DNA of 64,000 nucleotides from Isoetes taiwanensis (GCA_021234155.1 JAJEKV010000060.1:3518451-3582450), one strand, 5' to 3'; positions 11,569 to 23,184 are shown, counted from the stretch's first letter. Made by a program: numbers and translations. The notes: generated by a model not told the origin, from the letters alone.

Positions 11569-12109
11569 TCATTTCCATTCCAGGGCATAGTGAATTCTTC
11601 TGGTAAAACCCCAGCAAAAACCCCAGGCTCCAACTCCACCTACCTCCTGCTCCTCCTCCTGCTCCACCTCCTGGTCATGCTCCATTGGTTGAGGCATTGC
11701 ATTGTATGCCGCCTCCGGTTGAGGCATCTGGGCATAGAGGCTAGCCACTAACCAACGAAGCTTCTCATTTTGAATCTCGAGCTGACGGTTGCGAGATTCA
11801 CTCTCGATCAATGCATGTACTGCATGATCAAAGTGGTCAGCTAATAGGGCCAGCCTCCGTGTGATTGCAAGGGCCTCAGAGCCCAGATTTAAAATGGCCC
11901 TGCGCTCTGCATTCATCATTATTTTGATCCATGTACTGTAGGGGTTGCAAGATTTGTGCAACTGGGGCTCCAGCCGGACTGGTGCTCGGATGCGGTTCAA
12001 CTGGACTGGAGCTTGGAGCCGCAACTGGAGCTGGGCTGTGTGATTGCTGCCCCAAATGTAATTCCAATGCATCTTCGTCACCAACCGGGTGATTAATGTA
12101 ACTTGGCAT
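11569..12109 (-). CDS. Hypothetical protein, Pro-rich N-terminus and coiled coil, frameshifted
   Basis: A true ATG at 12109 opens a Pro/Ser/Ala-rich stretch (HSPAPVAAPSSSPVEPHPST). The overlapping frame then carries a helical region (ERRAILNLGSEALAITRRLA, then ESESRNRQLEIQNEKLRWLV), an acidic E-rich patch and the stop at 11569. Joining them needs one frame change near 11920, so this is either a broken gene or two exons. I do not recognise the family; the helix plus proline layout is seen in myb/SANT-associated and mobile-element accessory proteins, but that is only a guess. Confidence 0.35.
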
Positions 12110-12112
12110 CTA

Positions 12113-12399
12113 TCAATAGGAAGTTAGCGGAGTATCAGTATTCACGCCTGGCGTGTCTATATTTATTTATTTATAAACTTAGAAACTAAGAGACACGCCC
12201 GACATGTTTAAATTAAAAGTTGAAACTAAGGATAAAATTGTTTACACGCTCAGCATGTAAACTGGTATATAGGAAAAACTATACACGCTTGGCGTGCATT
12301 CAACAGAGAGAGAGAAAAAAACTGTACAGATAGATAAGTAAATAGATAAAGGCCAGGCAATTATTTACACGTTAATTACACGTCAATAGGAAGTTAGCG
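12113..12399. repeat. 17-bp direct repeat (12113 and 12383)
   Basis: TCAATAGGAAGTTAGCG occurs at 12113-12129 and again at 12383-12399, the second copy forming the loop and first bases of the right arm of the hairpin at 12281-12487. Confidence 0.8.
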
Positions 12400-12487
12400 T
12401 GTAAATAATTGCCTGGCCTTTATCTATTTACTTATCTATCTATACGGTTTTTTTTCTCTCTCTGTTGAATGCACGCCAAGCGTGTAT
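12281..12487. repeat. Near-perfect 91-bp inverted repeat (hairpin)
   Basis: The left arm (12281-12371) starts ATACACGCTTGGCGTGCATT and the right arm (12398-12487) ends in the complement of this. There are only about three or four differences over 91 bp, with a 26-bp loop. The stem contains a GA/TC run and the GATAGATAAGTAAATAGATA block. It could be a MITE, a recent inversion duplication or a small-RNA precursor. Confidence 0.85.
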
Positions 12488-12795
12488 ACATATTCAAGGC
12501 TAAGGATAGCATGTATTCGGAACATGCTTAGCGTGTTTCAAATATTATCTTTGAGATTTTTCTAATGCTTTCTACTATTCATAATAGAAACTTGCATGCA
12601 ACAGCATGATTAATTCAGGAAGAGAAACTCAAGAATTTACTCGAAACAAAAAGAAGCAGATGAAGTTTATAAAAAACTATTCTGGTTTCATAAACATCAT
12701 CTGCTTCCTCTGCCTTGAGCAAATGCATAAGCTTGTCTTCTTGGATTAAACCTGCCATTGACATGCAGCTTAAAACTAAATCAAAACTAACCTTG

Positions 12796-12945
12796 AATTC
12801 TGAGGCTTTTGGATTCGAAGAACGGAGCACTTTGCTTTTGGTTTTAATTCTGCGGCTTTTGGATTCGAAGACCGGAGTCCTCTGCTTTTGGTTTTAATTC
12901 TTAGCCTCCGATGTCCTCTGCTACCGATGTCCTCTGCTACAGATG
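12796..12945. repeat. 50-bp tandem repeat plus 16-bp tandem repeat
   Basis: Two 50-bp units (12796-12845, 12846-12895) beginning AATTCTGMGGCTTTTGGATT, then about 12908-12940 two copies of CGATGTCCTCTGCTAC. A small minus-strand ORF (12776-13012) merely reads through them. Confidence 0.8.
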
Positions 12946-13817
12946 TTACAGAACAAAAGGCGGAGTCTTTTAGTAAGTTAGGAATTGCCGAAACCAAAGA
13001 AGCATCTAACATTGCTGAAAAGAAATCTGCTCACCAAGATTTTAGTAGGGCGGATTAAAACGCAGCAGAAGCACAACCGGCAAATCGTATGAAGAAAGGA
13101 AGAATGTGTAGGAACTTTGAGAGCGTGAAATGGATTTATATAGGTAAAATTAGAAATAAATAAGCGTGAATAATTGATTGCTTGAATTAACATGCCTGGC
13201 GTACGGTCTTCCCGTCAGACATGACATGTATATGGTATATATGGAGAATATTGCATTTCATGCAATAAATTCTCACGGCATTTTATTCCATTTATTGCAT
13301 TCGAAAAAACAGAATTTAGAAATTTTATATAGGCTAAATTAAAAATGATTTTAAATGCTAAATTATCAAGACTAAAGTAAAAATGATTTGTAGTGTTGGG
13401 GAATTTTTTAGGTCGTATCGGAAAATTTCCTATGGTTACTTTGATGAATCAGAGATCTCATGTGGTTGATTTATAGTGTTCCCCAGACTTTATTGAGACA
13501 AATGCAGAGACAAAATTTTAGAGATACAAAAATGCTTGGAGAAAACAGTTTGATTTCATTCAAAAAAATTTATGTACAGATGTCCGAAGGGATACAAAAA
13601 TGCTTGGAGAAAACTATTTGATTTCATTCAAAAATTGATATATGTACAGATGCCCGAAGGCTTGTAAGCAGATGCCCGAAGCCTTTTCACAGATTTACAC
13701 AAAAAAATACCCGAAGGCGTGACCGAAATTTCTGTAAGAAACAAAAAAAAAAAACAGGGCCGCCCGGGATTTGCATCACTCTTCTTCCATGTCTGCAAGA
13801 AGGAAGAAAGAAAGGTG

Positions 13818-14111
13818 TTAGAAAAGAAAGAAGAAAGAAAAGTGCAAAAAAAAAAAAAAAAAAAAAGGGCAGACATATAAATCTGATTCATCTCGCAACC
13901 ATTCCAAAAATTGGTCGAATTCTCGACCTTCTTCCGAATCTTCTTCCTCCTCCTCCTCCTCCGACTCTTCTTCAGAGATTTCATTCTCTGTTTCAAGGTC
14001 GAGCCAACCCTGAAGTAGAGCGGTCAGGAATTCCTGTGAATTCTGATCGTCCTCCTCCTCCGCTTCCTCCTCTTCATCCTCTGAATCGGAATCAGAGGAG
14101 AATTTTGACAA
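13818..14111 (-). CDS. Acidic low-complexity ORF, no clear start
   Basis: Reads SKFSSDSDSEDEEEEAEEED, then QEFLTALLQGWLDLE, then a second acidic run, then REFDQFLEWLRDESDLYVC, before running into a poly-A/T tract (13846-13866) that encodes Phe. There is no ATG at the 5' end (TTG at 14111, open upstream). Real coding probably ends by a splice near 13870, since a TTCTTGCAG acceptor follows downstream at about 13800. The acidic/Trp repeated pattern resembles an activation or chromatin-binding tail, but no family is recognised. Confidence 0.3.
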   Translation of the reverse strand: MSKFSSDSDSEDEEEEAEEEDDQNSQEFLTALLQGWLDLETENEISEEESEEEEEEEDSEEGREFDQFLEWLRDESDLYVCPFFFFFFLHFSFFFLF

Positions 14112-14270
14112 AAAATCAATTGGAGAGGGGGGGGAAGGGGGGATTGAGGGACTTCTTCAACCCGATTGCCTCAAATAACACGCCAGGCGTACGATCTTCC
14201 CGCCAGCTATATAATCTAGGGTATATTATGGAGAATAAATTCTCACGGCTATCTCAATCCTAAGAGCCGG
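14112..14270. promoter_or_regulatory. Repeat of the 13.19-13.28 kb block with TATA-like site
   Basis: 14176-14255 (CGCCAGGCGTACGATCTTCC, then TATGGAGAATAAATTCTCAC) matches 13192-13282 with an internal indel. Both contain the CGCCTGGCGTAC-type palindrome and lie upstream (minus-strand sense) of small ORFs. A TATATAAT lies at about 14208-14215. Promoter or element-terminus role is inference. Confidence 0.3.
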
Positions 14271-15553
14271 GTTTTGCAGAGCAAGCTTACAAGTCTAAGA
14301 GTACTGCTAGCAATAGCAAATGCATTAAATTTAGAGTTACATCATATGGATGTTAAAACTGCATTTTTGAATGCAGAATTGAAGGAAAATATTTACATGA
14401 AACAACCTGCAGGTTGTGGGGAAAATAATTCAAATGTTTGGAAGCTCAGAAGGGCAGTATATGGATTAAGGCAATCACCTCGTGAATGGTATTTTTGTAT
14501 GGACAGTTTTCTAAGAGGGCAGGGTTTTGAAAGGTGGAAACTTATATAAATTCAGAGATGGAGATAATTTTTGCTGTGGATGATTGCATAATGATCTCAA
14601 ATAATCAAAATTGCCTAACAATGTGCAAAGATGTTTTAAAGAATAGGTTTGAAATGACATACTTCGGTGAATTGAAGCAGTTCTTGGGGATTGAAGTCTT
14701 GAGAAATAGGGATAAAGGAATCCTGTCTCTAAAACAAGGCAGACATGTGGAAAATATGCTCAAAAGATTCTTCATGAAGGATGCCAAAATAGCAAAAGTG
14801 CCTATTGTAGCAGGCCATAAATTGTCTGAAAGTTTTCAGTCCAATGATGACACTAAAAGTATGGAAAAAATTCTATATAGAGAGATAATAGGTTGTTTGT
14901 TGTACTTATCAAACAACACGAGACCAGACATTAGCTATTCAGTCAACATCTTGAGCAGATATTGCAGTTGTCCAACTAAAAAACATTGGGAAGCAGCAAA
15001 GCACGTGTTGAAGTATTTGAAAGGCACAGCCAATTATGGGATCACATTTACATCTAATGATCTAAATTTAAAAGGTTTTAGTGATGCAGATTGGGGAGGA
15101 GACAAAAGCACAAGAAAGTCAACTTCAGGGTATGTGGTCTTTCTTGGAGGAGGAGCAATAACATGGAGAAGCAAAAAACAAAAGGCAGTGGCAATGTCCT
15201 CAGCAGAAGCTGAGTATGTAGCCAGTTCACTACTGTCCAAAGAACTTGTTTGGCTGAGAAGATTATTGGAGAAGCTTGGTTTTAAGCAAAGATAACCTAC
15301 TGAAATTATGACAGATAGCATGAGCTGCATAGCAATAGTAAAAAATCCAGTTCAACATGAGAGAACTAAGCATATTGAGCTTGACATGCACTTCATTAGA
15401 GATATGGCAGAAAAAGGATACATTCAAATGTGTTACATTCAGTCAAATATGCAGATTGCTGATGTTTTTACCAAAGCTCTGGTTGAAAGAAAGTTCACTG
15501 ATTTCAGAAATAAATTGAATGTTCTTAACCTGTGTGCTGAAGGAGGAGTGTAG
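14271..15553 (+). pseudogene. Ty1/copia reverse transcriptase-RNase H, truncated
   Basis: The 3' part of a copia polyprotein. RT: LELHHMDVKTAFLNAELKEN, VYGLRQSPREWY, then a frameshift near 14540 and the catalytic box as AVDDCIMIS (usual YVDD reduced to AVDD), FGELKQFLGIEV. RNase H: DADWGGDKSTRKSTSGYVVF, MSSAEAEYVA. An in-frame TAA at 15293-15295 interrupts (KQR*PTEI, likely CAA to TAA), after which MTDSMSCIAIVKNPVQHERT, ELDMHFIRDM, ADVFTKAL run to the end. Integrase, protease and gag are missing. The stop coincides with a GAAGGAGGAGTGTAG polypurine tract, the normal copia junction with the 3' LTR. Confidence 0.9.
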
Positions 15554-16266
15554 AATTTGGTAACAAAAGTTCATTTATCATCACACAGGTTAAATGGTCT
15601 TACAGGTTGAAGATTCACATTTTACAGTTGAAGAGGTAAGCAAATGCATATAAGTGCTTTATGTGCTTGAAGAGGTAAGCAAATGCATACAAGTGCTTTA
15701 TGTGCCATTGGAGAAGCATTTAGATATTAGCATGGTTGAACCATGCTAAGAACCATTGAAATATATGAGTTCACATTTGATGTTAAAGAAATGGTCGAGA
15801 CCATTGAATTGTAAATTAAAAAGATGAAGGCAAAACGAAATTCGAATATAGAAGTTCCCTGAGTGCAAGGGGATAACACCACGGTGGGCTTATAGGCCGG
15901 AACCATGCCATAGCGGCCGGATCCGGCCCTATAAACTAAGATGTACAGAAGATAGAAGTGCACTGCAACAATTAGGGATTGAATACTGCCAGTTCGATGT
16001 TTTAAACAGGTGTTGGTTCATTTGTGAAGTTCACAATATTGTTTAAAAGCTTGATTGAGAATATAGTTGTTTGATTAATATTTTCAATGGTTGAATAATC
16101 TTGTATGGTTGAATAACATTGAATGGTTGAATAACCTTGTGCTCAATAATAAAAGTTGTTGAGTTGATTGCTTGGAATTTGCTAAGTAATTTTGCTTGAA
16201 AAATCTCACGATCCCAGCTGCATTGCTGCCGTCAGCTTGACCACCGCCTTGCGGATTCACTGCACA
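15549..16266 (+). mobile_element. Putative 3' LTR of the copia element
   Basis: Begins TGTAGAATTTGG right after the polypurine tract at the end of the copia ORF. It contains a 39-bp tandem duplication (15628-15666, 15667-15705) and an AATAAAA signal near 16147, preceded by three ATGGTTGAATAA repeats (about 16087-16135). Without the 5' LTR the right end cannot be fixed; 16266 is only a CA-ending guess. Confidence 0.4.
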
Positions 16267-16755
16267 TGCACTCACTGGGGTTAGTCCTTGTGACTAAGTG
16301 CATGCATGGAAATACTCTGAAAAATCTTGGATAAGCACAAACGCAGACGGAAAATCCTATGTGAGTACAGTGCTAAGACAATAACAACATAATCTCCGGG
16401 ACAATGGGAAGCTCAATCAGCATACATGCAGGCCCCGTTAGCAGCATGTTGCCCAGTCGGCTTACATTCCAAGCCCTGTAGCGGGTGGTGGGGTGAACCT
16501 CGTATGCGCATACCCTCTCAGCCCACGTCTGGCACTGGACCTCTTACCATGGGAGTTCACAATAGTTGACTGGCGTAGCAATCCCGGCTAGGAGAACTAA
16601 CGCCCGATGTCATAGAGCACAAATACAAAGAACATAGAACATGAATCATGCCGGAACAACCCAGGCCACCGAACCTAGAAATCCGATCCCAGAGGATCCA
16701 AATACATAACAACATGTGCTTTTATAGTCAGATGTGAGATGCCAATGCTAAAAAG

Positions 16756-17232
16756 TTGGTACGCACTTGCCAGGGTCCACAGCAATACTTGTTAACACAT
16801 TTGCCCATGACAAAGCATAGAACGATTGTGCCCATTCGAAGTGGACCGCATTGCCTCAGATTTAAGACATGCAGATGGGTCCAAGAAGAGCGAGAAAATA
16901 GGATTTGCCAATGCTGTCAAATGAGAGTAATTGAAGTTGATGTTACACCCTCCAGAATTGCCCAACATTTGCATCTATATTGGCACAATAGACCGGGTTA
17001 ATTACACCTAACCAACCACCATATGTAATATTGCATACACCTTCAGCAATGGCACTGGCATCATATATCTAGAAGATGCTAGACACATGTCTTCCTCGTT
17101 ACACTGATATGAAAGGTGTACAATTTATTAGCGAGCTTATATTGCCAAGATTTTTTCCTTGAAAACCCTTTGGAGCAAAGGCTTTTAAATTCTGGATGAT
17201 AAAATTTGGTTCAATTCAATTCAATTCAGTTA
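16756..17232 (+). mobile_element. LINE 3' fragment (C-terminal zinc motif and 3' UTR)
   Basis: RFKTCRWVQEERENRICQCC aligns with RIETGRWAREAREQRLCQCC of the LINE at 17.9-22 kb, and the DNA match continues (CCCTCCAGAATTGCCCAACA against CCCTCCAGGTCTGCCCAGCA). The 3' UTR holds the family's CCTTGAAAACCC...AAAGG hairpin in degraded form (about 17150-17195) and ends in a pentamer tail, TTCAA repeated (17212-17232). Opposite orientation to the neighbouring copy. Severely decayed. Confidence 0.7.
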
Positions 17233-17790
17233 TTTTTCAATGGTGAGCACCCCTTGTAATCTTATTACGTACTTAGGGCATGGCTGAGCCGAAAAGAGCA
17301 GTGCCGATCAAGTAAAGACAACAGAAGCAATTTGACAAAGTGAAATTGGTTGATAATCTGTTGGATCGAGTTGTAGCAGAGAGAGGCTTTATCCTGGTAA
17401 GTCATGGACTGGATGTAATCCGATTGTGGCCTTATGGAAAATATTTACTGTGATGATTGCAGTAGTTAAGGGGATTACCATAATTGATAAGGCCTCAAGT
17501 AACTTGCTGTGGGTTTACTCTGTAAGATGGAGATGCTTACTCAGTTGCAGCGGGGCTGTAGGTTGCAATAGCAATCCAAAGGTTGCTCTTTCTTCTAATG
17601 TCTTATGATATGTACTGTGGACAAGCTAAGCTTGTCCTATTGAATTCTAAGGAGTGCTGGTGAGGTAGCCGGGTGGTGTTGATATGGACAATACCATGAT
17701 GTTACCGATAGTAGTCTAGTGAAAGCAAGATGCTATTATGGAGCTATGCTCCATTATGTATCTTGGTGATACTATGATGAGTGCAATAAG

Positions 17791-17880
17791 AATAGAATAG
17801 AATAGAATAGAATAGAATAGAATAGAATAGAATAGAATAGAATAGAATAGAATAGAATAGAATAGAATAGAATAGAATAG
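17791..17880. repeat. (AATAG)18 microsatellite, LINE 3' tail
   Basis: Eighteen pentamers directly abut the 3' end (minus-strand sense) of the LINE starting at 17881, so on the element's sense strand the tail is (CTATT)n. Confidence 0.95.
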
Positions 17881-20800
17881 GTTTTTAGCATCCACGGAGA
17901 CCAATTGGCCTATGGGACCCAAACAAAAAAGAGAGCAGCAAGCGTATTACTGACAGGATTAAAACACCCCCGCCCCGAAGGGTTTTCGAGGGAAAAACCT
18001 TAGCAGTAATAAGTATGCTGGCACGCTGTACAATTGTATAGGACACTTCAGTACCGTCCCATAGGACACAAATGAGTCCGTGCATCCATAACCTCCTGGA
18101 GGTATGACCCCAACAACCCAATCGACGCCAGAGCTAATAATCGATGCAACGGCTGGCCAGGCACTAGTAATCGAACATATCGCTCTCGGATGTGGGCAAA
18201 TGCTGGGCAGACCTGGAGGGCATGACATTCATCCTCAATGGCGCCCTAGTGGCAACACTGGCAAAGCCTTTGCTCTCGTGCTTCCCGAGCCCAACGCCCT
18301 GTTTCAATGCGGACGCGGTGTGCACCCGTGCGGGCCTCTTGTGAGCCTAGGATTGACTTGCTGCTGATAGTGTGCCAGCTTAACGTCGTCGAGATCCGCA
18401 GATCCCGTCGAGCTTGGCGAAGGAAAGTAGCATCTAGGTACAACTTAAGTGCCTTGCGATCTTTCTTTGTCCTGACCTGGACGCATCTGTTTGCCTGCAT
18501 ACCCTAGCGTGAGAACCATTGAGCTTGCTTGTCTTTCCAGCAGGATTTCAGGCGTTGGGGACTCATCACCGTGGCCAAAGCAAGGTGGGGCAAGCGTGTA
18601 TCAGCCATAGCGACCACCTTTTGGAAGTAAACAATATGGCGTTCCAATGTATCCCATTGAAGGGGTAGAAAGCCTGTCTCCTGGAGTAGGATCTGGTATG
18701 GAACTGTGGACTTCACCCCTGTGGCCCCCGCCAAAAGATCTTACAAGACTTTGCGAGGTCATTCCAGGTGTTGAGGGATATCACCGGACCCCACACTTCT
18801 GCCCCATACAAAAGGACCGGCCCAAAACAAGTGTGACTGGTGGCCCCAGGCATACAACTCTGCCTTGTGGCTGTTGTTCTGCATGGCATATAGTGCTTTC
18901 CAACCCGCCGTGACCCGCAACCTGATGGCAGCATCCCAATGTGTGGTAGTTGAGAACTCGATCCCCAAGTACTTGTAGGTCGGAGCCACCTCTACCTCTT
19001 GTCCCTGGTAAGTGAATGAGGGAAGCCTTGGCTGATGGGATGATGCAACTAGCAGCACCCTAGTTTTGGCCAAGTTAACCCGCATGCCAGTGAATTGGCA
19101 AAAAGTGCCAAGAGCATCCAGGTGACGTTGCATGTCCTCTGGAGTATAGGCCAGGAGGTTGACATCGTCAGCATATATGAGTTGCCGGATTGTGTGATGC
19201 ATGAGATGTCGCCCCAGCACCTCCATGCTTTCGAGAGCCAACCGATCTTCCAGTTGATCAATGTGTAGGCCAAAGAGTGTGGGGGAGAGGGGGCAACCCT
19301 GACGCACTCCAATGCTACTGATTACCGGCTGTGCTGACGATGTGCTGAGCATGCCTTGTATAGCCTATACACTGCATTCTGCAAGTCAAGGGGGGGGTCC
19401 CATTTGCCTTAATCTGTCCCATAACTTTTAGTGGGGCAATCAGGTCAAAAGCTTTTGCAAAATCCACGAAACAACAGTACAGGTTCTGCCGGCGATTCCT
19501 GCTATCCTATATCAATGTGTGCAGAGTGAAGATGGCTGGGCCGAAAACCTGCGTGTGTAAGAGCTCGCACATCCGTTTCCTCTGCCCATATTGTTGCTGC
19601 TCAAGGATGCCGATAACGGTTTTTGCAAAGAGACTTTGTATATGGGCACAACTCTACTAGTGGTCCATTATGGAGGAAGCCTTCTCGCAATGCTTTATTA
19701 AACAATGCCGAGGACAGGCACCGGTCGAGGCCCAAACATTTTTGTTACGCCGCATGCCACCTAAATCACATTTGCCTTCCCATTAGCTAGACGCGTTGTA
19801 GGCCCATGATGACATCCCCTCTCGTGATAACTAGAGCCATGCCTATCTGGTGGAGGTATCGGTGTCCGCCCCCGAGCGGTCGTAAAGATGTTGCAAATCA
19901 CTGCCCCATTGCTCCAGGTGATGTTCCCCGGGTTGTGCGTGCTCTTCTTCTGACCACGTCCCTCATGCATCCGTAAGACCAAACATCTAGCATCGATTCT
20001 CTCAACAGGTATCCGCCTTCTTGTTCTTGAGAAAGGAGCCAAATTGGACTGACCTGGACCATGATCGGAGGTGGGATCGCGACTTGCCGTGAGTGTGCAT
20101 TTGAGCTCCGACACTCATCATCTAACCATCCGCTATGGGGAAGATGGTAGTGCCCAGGTTCGCCAGTGAGCTGCCTCCCCAAAGCATCTTTCAGCCCGCC
20201 GGCCCGAGGTGAGTCGGATGAGCGCATTGCTCTTGAAGTATGGGGAGTTCAGCAGCCCCCGCCCGATCATGCTCAAGCAGCCGGGCATAGGTCCCCAAGA
20301 CAACAGTAATCCAGCGCAAATGGGGCACCCAAAGCAGCGAGGCAAAGAGATGCACCGGGAGTCTCCCCAATGGAGATGCATGAACAGGGCCTAAGGGTCC
20401 AAGTCCACTTCCTCGTCCCGTGTCCGTTAGATGGAAAATGAGTAACCAAAAGTGATCCTTCCTCAACCAGCAGATAATCCACCACACTGGAGCCGCCCCC
20501 TTGGTTCTCCTGTCTACAAGTGCAGCAGCTAGAAGACGGCCATTGTGCCAACCCATTACAAACCAGGTCAAAGATACTACCCAGCAACAACAACTACCTG
20601 CCATAGCATGAAATATGGTCGTCGCCCGACACCCTTGACCAAGCCACCTCTGCGGGGTTCAACTGCAAGACGTCCTCTGCCAGGGGCTCAAATTTTGGAA
20701 CCTGCTCGGCTCCTGTGCATGCATTAAAGTCGCCAAACAACATAACCCTGCCTAACCTGTTGTGTCGCCAGATGTCATCATATAGATCGACATAGGGCTC

Positions 20801-22630
20801 CAATCGATCCACATCCGAATGAGTGTTATAAAAGTTGCTTTCGACATGTGGAAAGTAGCATGCTGCTATGAGGAGAGTGTCGCCACTGTCATGCTGCACG
20901 CGCACCCACAAGTAGCGATTGTACCTGCCTTTTGTGCAATCGGGGACCCCTTGCCTCAAGGTTGTATGCGGTAGTAGTAGGCAACCCCGCCATGCCCTCG
21001 CTTGCCATGCACTCATTGAACACCGGAAATCACGGATAGCCCAGGAGGTTCGGCGGTCTACAGGCCACCTGCATGCTCCCATGTTTCCATGAGGAAATTG
21101 AGATCCATATCTGGTGAAATAGAGTTGAGACTCTCCCCTTTCGCCAAGGGAAACCCGACACATTCCAAGACAACATCCGCAGAGGCGCAACTCCTATTTG
21201 TTGGCATTCGATGTGGGCCTTCGATGATCTCGCCAGCGGGGAAGCGAAACGTGCGGTGCCTGAACTTTTTAGGCGGAGCATCGCAGGAGGTGCGGTAGAG
21301 ATGCTTGGCAGTAAAACTAGGGAGTTGCTAGTTGCGCATCCCATCACCTCGGCTTCCGAAAATCTGGCTTCATGTCACCGGACGGACTGCGGCACCCCTC
21401 CGTGGGCGTCCACGACAAGGGCCAGCTTGCCGACCAAGGACTCTGTTGCATCGGGTGAGATCCCCGGTTTCAGGCGGGTCAGCCCCTTCAGTTGCCTGCC
21501 TATATGCGGCGCGGGATGGCCTCATGCGTACTTCGCATATCCGCCCCGCTGAAGGTGACAACGCCACGCGATCTATCGTTGAGTCCCAAGGCGGTCTTGC
21601 TCTAGCAATGTGCAAGTGGTCGGAAATGCCATTCGAGATAGGATCTCATCCCGATGCGCTTTGGTGAGATCCTCTCCCGCCTCCAAGAGTCCACGCACCA
21701 CCACGCTATGACGCCGGCGGCTCGCTCCCCGCCGCCCACCGAGTCGAGGGGCAACATTAGCTGTCCCAACATGATGCCCGCTGGTCGGGAGGGTGTGGGC
21801 TGCTCACAAAGCGAGGGCGATTTGGTGTGCGAGATGGAGCGGTGGTGTCCGTCTGCTGCTTGGCGACCCGTGGGGTCGTGGGGCATGTGCGCCATGGTCG
21901 CCCCTCGCTTGCGGCCTCGCCGCCGGACGGGAGCCTAGCTCCCGTTGGAATCTCTCACGCTTGTCCAACTCATTTGTGCGGTTGCCACGGTGTGTTCATA
22001 GACCTCAGATGGAGGCCCCCGCCTTTGCCGGGCAATGGTTGTTCCGAGCCCCGTATCTCCCCGATCTTGTGTCCGAGCCCTAACTGCGGGGTTCTTAGCT
22101 CGGCTGGATGGCTTCGGACGACGCCAGACGTTCAGATCGCGTGGGCATACCCTCGACTTGAGGCGGGAAATAGTTGCCATCGATCCCGCCAAAGACTGCT
22201 TGTCGCATGCCATAGTCTCTATGGTGGTGAGGAGGGAATCCACGCTGAAGCTCGCAAGTCAGCAAGGCCTTGCTTATCCTATTGCCTCTCAAAGTGGGCT
22301 GCTGAGTCCGGTTTCTAATCGCCGCACGCTGGGCCTCCATCTCTCAGAATCCGTTGCCTTTCCACGCTAACCGCCTTTTGAGCACGTGGGATGCCGAGGA
22401 CAGATCTCACCGCCACCCCGCAATCCCCGGTTCTGCACTCTCGACCGTTCCTCCAGTTGTTTCATGGCCCTCGTCTGTGCCTGTGTCGGGCTTGAGCAGC
22501 CTTCATCCATCTCCCGAGTCAACCTCATAGATTGGGCCTTCGCCCGAGCTTCCCTCCTCATGGAAGAGGTTTCTCCCTTGTCTTTGTTATCTGACCGGAG
22601 CCGTTTTCGCGGCGGCCCCTCCCCCTAGTT
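17881..22630 (-). mobile_element. Decayed GC-rich LINE (non-LTR retrotransposon)
   Basis: APE-type LINE in minus orientation, from its 3' UTR (17881-18240, with a conserved hairpin and a terminal stem-loop) through ORF2 to a probable ORF1 region (about 21350-22600) that is too scrambled to translate. GC and CpG content are visibly higher than in the flanks and in the other LINE copies, as if from a different subfamily. The 5' boundary is uncertain. Confidence 0.75.
18246..21347 (-). pseudogene. LINE ORF2 (endonuclease-RT), many frameshifts
   Basis: Endonuclease start MLSWNVSGFP (about 21180-21150), ACYFPHVESNFYNTHSDVDR, RVMLFGDFNACTG (EN catalytic block) and SSVVDYLL follow in shifted frames. 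Reverse transcriptase: GVRQGCPLSPTLFGLHIDQL, QLIYADDVNLLAY (motif C YADD), FTGMRVNLAKTRVLL, YKYLGIEF (18759-19352). After a frameshift come VLLYGAEVWGP and a second frame with TPYQILL-like thumb sequence. The C-terminal Cys motif (RLCQCCH, then IEDECHALQVCPAF in the next frame) ends it. RT motifs upstream of GCPLSP (about 19360-19890) are hardly recognisable. Non-functional. Confidence 0.8.
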
Positions 22631-22950
22631 CTCCCAGGTGGGCTGGGGCTGGGGCTGGGAAATGTCTCCCTCTAAATGGGGGTATGGGCAAGGGGCTACA
22701 GAAGCGGCCATGAGGTTGTATAGTATGGATGGGGATTAAAGAGTTAAAGTGCTATTAAGAATTGAAAGATGTTTAAAAGCATAAACGATGCCCCGCCCTC
22801 GATCGCACTGGGGTTCAACCTTGTGGGGGGAGGTTCGATTAAGCTCTTGTCCTAATACTTTTGGTATGGGCTTGGTTCGAATAAGCTTTTTGGAATAGGC
22901 TGAAATGGTATGACAAGGAGGGAACAGGAGACGACGCATCCAGCTCCAAC
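22631..22950. other. LINE-cluster spacer
   Basis: G-rich then AT-rich sequence between the 5' region of one LINE and the GA-rich repeat block. No gene seen. Confidence 0.4.
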
Positions 22951-23182
22951 GAATTTTGAGTGTTCTAGAACCTGGAACACTCTATTGGCGCGCCATGGGT
23001 CGCCTTGATGGGATATAGAGAGAGAGATAAAGGGGAAAAAGCAAGGCTATGGAGAGAGGGAAAAAGGAAGGACAGAGAGAAAGAAGGCTGGAGAGAGGGA
23101 GGGAGGGAGGGAGGGAGGGAGGGAGAGAGAGAGAATGTGAGCTAGAGAGAGACTATGAGCAAGGGCCTAGACATCCAAAATG

Positions 23183-23184
<2 letters not shown>
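22951..23184. repeat. GA-rich repeat block, copy 1
   Basis: Holds GAATTTTGAGTGTTCTAGAA, CCTGGAACACTCTATTGGCG and a purine-rich stretch shared with 27656-27825, then a (GGGA)n run and GAGACTATGAGCAAGG, shared with 27633 and 32679. This block is the target background into which the LINEs are set. Confidence 0.8.
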
